Origin: Brachybacterium sp. P6-10-X1
GTDB lineage: Bacteria > Actinomycetota > Actinomycetes > Actinomycetales > Dermabacteraceae
Assembly (NCBI RefSeq): GCF_001969445.1
Contig: NZ_CP017297.1
Location: forward strand, 1,302,001-1,366,000
Direction of reading: 5' to 3'
Length of the DNA stretch: 64,000 nucleotides
In this document: positions 62,725-64,000 of the stretch, piece by piece
How positions within the stretch are numbered: the first letter of the stretch is position 1
How the letters are laid out: each line of letters begins with the position of its first letter
Translations under genes and position numbers: made by a program
The notes under the pieces: model-generated
Told to the model about the DNA's origin: nothing
Seen by the model: the letters and a program-made list of their open reading frames with translations, nothing else
Databases searched by the model: none

Positions 62725-62741
62725 GGGGCCTGCGAGGCCCC
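62725..62741 (-). terminator. Candidate terminator downstream of the Tat-exported protein gene
   Basis: GGGGCCT-GCG-AGGCCCC is a 7-bp GC-rich stem located 66 bases after the stop of that gene on the minus strand. No T-run is present. Confidence 0.4.
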
Positions 62742-62806
62742 GGCACCGACGTCCTCTCGCGCAGGGATCAGCTCCCGCAGCGCACGGTCGGTGCACGGCT
62801 CGGCAC

Positions 62807-63409
62807 TCAGCCCGTGTACGGCTCGACGTCGTCGGAGTAGCGGTCCCAGAGGGCCCGGGCGGTGGCGACCTGCTGCCCGTAGCGCTCGGGGTGCGCGGAG
62901 CCCTGCACCAGTTGGGCGACGGCGCCGACATCCCAGGACGCGTAGTCGGGGGCGGCTTGGAGCAGGCCGGGAGCGGCGGCGTGCTCCCCGACCCCGAGGA
63001 AGGCCTCGATCGCGAGCTTCTTGTGCCGCACCTCGTCGTAGCTGCCCCAGCCCATGGACGGGCGCTGCTGGAACAGGCCGCCGGAGTCGGCATCGACGGC
63101 GGGCTCGTAGTTGTACAGCCACGATTCGACGATCGCGGTGGCCAGCGCGATCGTGGCCGCTTCCTCGCCCAGGTCGTGGCCCGTGACCACGGCGATGACG
63201 AACTTCGCGTTCTCGACCTGCCAGTCGTCCATGGCGTCGATCGCGAAGCCTTCCAGGGTCTCCGGGCGCGTCATGAACTCCTCCGTCCACTCCTGCTCCG
63301 CCGCCGAGGCGGGCGCGACGGTAGCGGCGGTCGTCGCGGCGGCGAGGCCGAGGACGCCGGTGGCGAAGAGAGTCCGACGGGACAGTGGGGTGTTCAGTGT
63401 GCTGGTCAT
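62807..63409 (-). CDS. Tat-exported secreted protein (lysozyme/transglycosylase-like)
   Basis: The 200-residue protein begins with a twin-arginine signal (SRRTLFATGVLGLAAATTA, with Arg11-Arg12) and an Ala-rich cleavage region. The mature part reads ALATAIVESWLYNYEPAVDA and SGGLFQQRPSMGWGSYDEV, which recalls lysozyme-like or resuscitation factor-like domains that carry a catalytic Glu in the ES motif. The family call is tentative. ATG at 63409 is the start directly before the signal. Confidence 0.6.
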   Translation of the reverse strand: MTSTLNTPLSRRTLFATGVLGLAAATTAATVAPASAAEQEWTEEFMTRPETLEGFAIDAMDDWQVENAKFVIAVVTGHDLGEEAATIALATAIVESWLYNYEPAVDADSGGLFQQRPSMGWGSYDEVRHKKLAIEAFLGVGEHAAAPGLLQAAPDYASWDVGAVAQLVQGSAHPERYGQQVATARALWDRYSDDVEPYTG

Positions 63410-63833
63410 ACAGTGAATCCTTCGGAGGTCCGGGGGCCGTGGGCACCGCCCGGGTGCTCCGGGCCGTGCCAACGTAACGATGCGATCACGGCGTGAAAAG
63501 ACCCCCGACGCCCCACCGGACGACGCGAGCCATGAGCCTTTGGGTGATCATGACCGGAACCCCACCGGCCGCAGATGTGGTGTGGGACCGCGTCGTCCCC
63601 GGTCGTCGCTCCGTCGGCGCTCGGGGCGGACCGACGGTGACGTCGGCGGCGCGTCGGCGTCACGACCGAGGAGACTGAAATGTAAAAGTTCTGCAAGGTG
63701 ACCGCACGGACACAGGTTCCGTGCCCCACACCACGCCGGGGCCGTCCGAGCGCGGGCTTCGGGCCGCTGGTTCAGAGGCCGCTGTGGTCAGGGGCCACTG
63801 GTTCAGGGGCCGCCGGTTCAGGGGCCGCTGTGG
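63410..63833. other. Intergenic region between the Tat-exported gene and hrpA
   Basis: No gene is supported here. A less GC-rich stretch around 63675–63700 may hold promoter elements for the minus-strand gene. The right end holds the tandem repeat at 63762–63838. Confidence 0.35.
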
Positions 63834-63838
63834 TCAGG
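63762..63838. repeat. 15–16-bp tandem repeat, five copies, overlapping the hrpA stop
   Basis: Five units start at 63762, 63777, 63793, 63808 and 63823 with the pattern GGCCGCTGGTTCAGG or GGCCGCTGTGGTCAGG. Read on the minus strand each carries a CCTGA or TCTGA, and the last contains the hrpA stop codon. Confidence 0.85.
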
Positions 63839-64000
63839 ACAGGGCGGAGATCGCCTTGCGGATCCGCTTGTCCGAGACCGTCTGCTTCGTGCCCAACGTC
63901 TGGGCGAACAGGCTCACACGCAGCTCCTGCAGCAGCCAGTCGATCTCCTGGACGTCCCGCTCGGTGCGCCGAGGGGCCGACAGCCGTGCGCGCACGCCGG
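63834..64000 (-). CDS. hrpA: ATP-dependent RNA helicase HrpA (C-terminal fragment)
   Basis: The last 54 codons of a gene that enters from the right edge read TERDVQEIDWLLQELRVSLF, then AQTLGTKQTVSDKRIRKAIS up to the stop at 63834. The pattern (an ID-W-LEELRVSLFAQELGT-type end with SDKRI) is that of the C-terminal domain of HrpA-family DEAH helicases. Only this part is visible, so the helicase core cannot be checked. A tandem repeat begins in its stop codon region. Confidence 0.75.
   Translation of the reverse strand, partial: GVRARLSAPRRTERDVQEIDWLLQELRVSLFAQTLGTKQTVSDKRIRKAISALS

Overview
This is 64 kb of very GC-rich, gene-dense DNA from an actinobacterium. The ANTAR regulator, the clpS–DUF2017 pair, the DUF3039 and DUF3618 proteins, the gvp gene set without gvpN or gvpC, and starts with a TANNNT element directly upstream all fit Actinomycetota. 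A Micrococcales member such as Brachybacterium is my best guess, but that is inference. I see no CRISPR array, insertion sequence, prophage or rRNA operon. There are two tRNA genes, Lys(CUU) and Leu(UAG).

Left part (1–20.3 kb). An IclR regulator fragment faces a DmdA-like folate-dependent methyltransferase coupled to a MetF-like reductase. A small alarmone synthetase, a uronate-dehydrogenase-like SDR, a Pr6Pr-type membrane protein, a frameshifted DinB-superfamily gene and a CYP152 peroxygenase follow. Next come minus-strand redox genes (isochorismatase-like hydrolase, SDR, Zn alcohol dehydrogenase) and a cation-efflux gene coupled to an unusual one-lobe substrate-binding lipoprotein. An orphan ABC ATPase, a GAF-ANTAR regulator, a PoxB-type TPP enzyme with a duplicated C-terminal stump, a frameshifted FAD/Fe-S lactate-dehydrogenase-like gene, a membrane protein and a DUF1264 protein complete this part.

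Middle (20.5–46.5 kb). A PaoABC-type molybdenum aldehyde oxidoreductase operon lies with its MocA and XdhC maturation factors. A three-gene pyruvate dehydrogenase (E1 alpha, E1 beta, E2) carries acidic repeat tails. A TetR regulator, an FMN-binding glutamate-synthase-like protein and an SDR/flavin-reductase pair follow. Then comes a ten-gene gas vesicle operon on the minus strand (36.1–42.4 kb) that includes a GvpJ-like/PH-like fusion and a GvpA-family protein with a zinc ribbon. A DinB-like gene, a large-subunit catalase and a HAD dehalogenase end this part. Catalase, alarmone synthetase, PoxB, the ANTAR regulator and gas vesicles together suggest a stress or stationary-phase theme.

Right part (46.5–64 kb). 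This is mostly core metabolism in a conserved actinobacterial order: tRNAs, NAD(P)-binding protein, YchJ, DUF3618, phosphoglycerate-mutase-like phosphatase with NUDIX-like DUF4916 protein, rdgB–rph, metallo-hydrolase–murI, clpS–DUF2017 facing pncB, a DEAD/DEAH helicase, DUF3039, VanZ-like, malic enzyme, a Tat-exported protein and the 3' end of hrpA. Three short tandem repeats sit in intergenic gaps of this part.

Three otherwise intact genes carry single-base frameshifts (near 5459, 16615 and 46749). Either recent decay or sequencing error could explain them.
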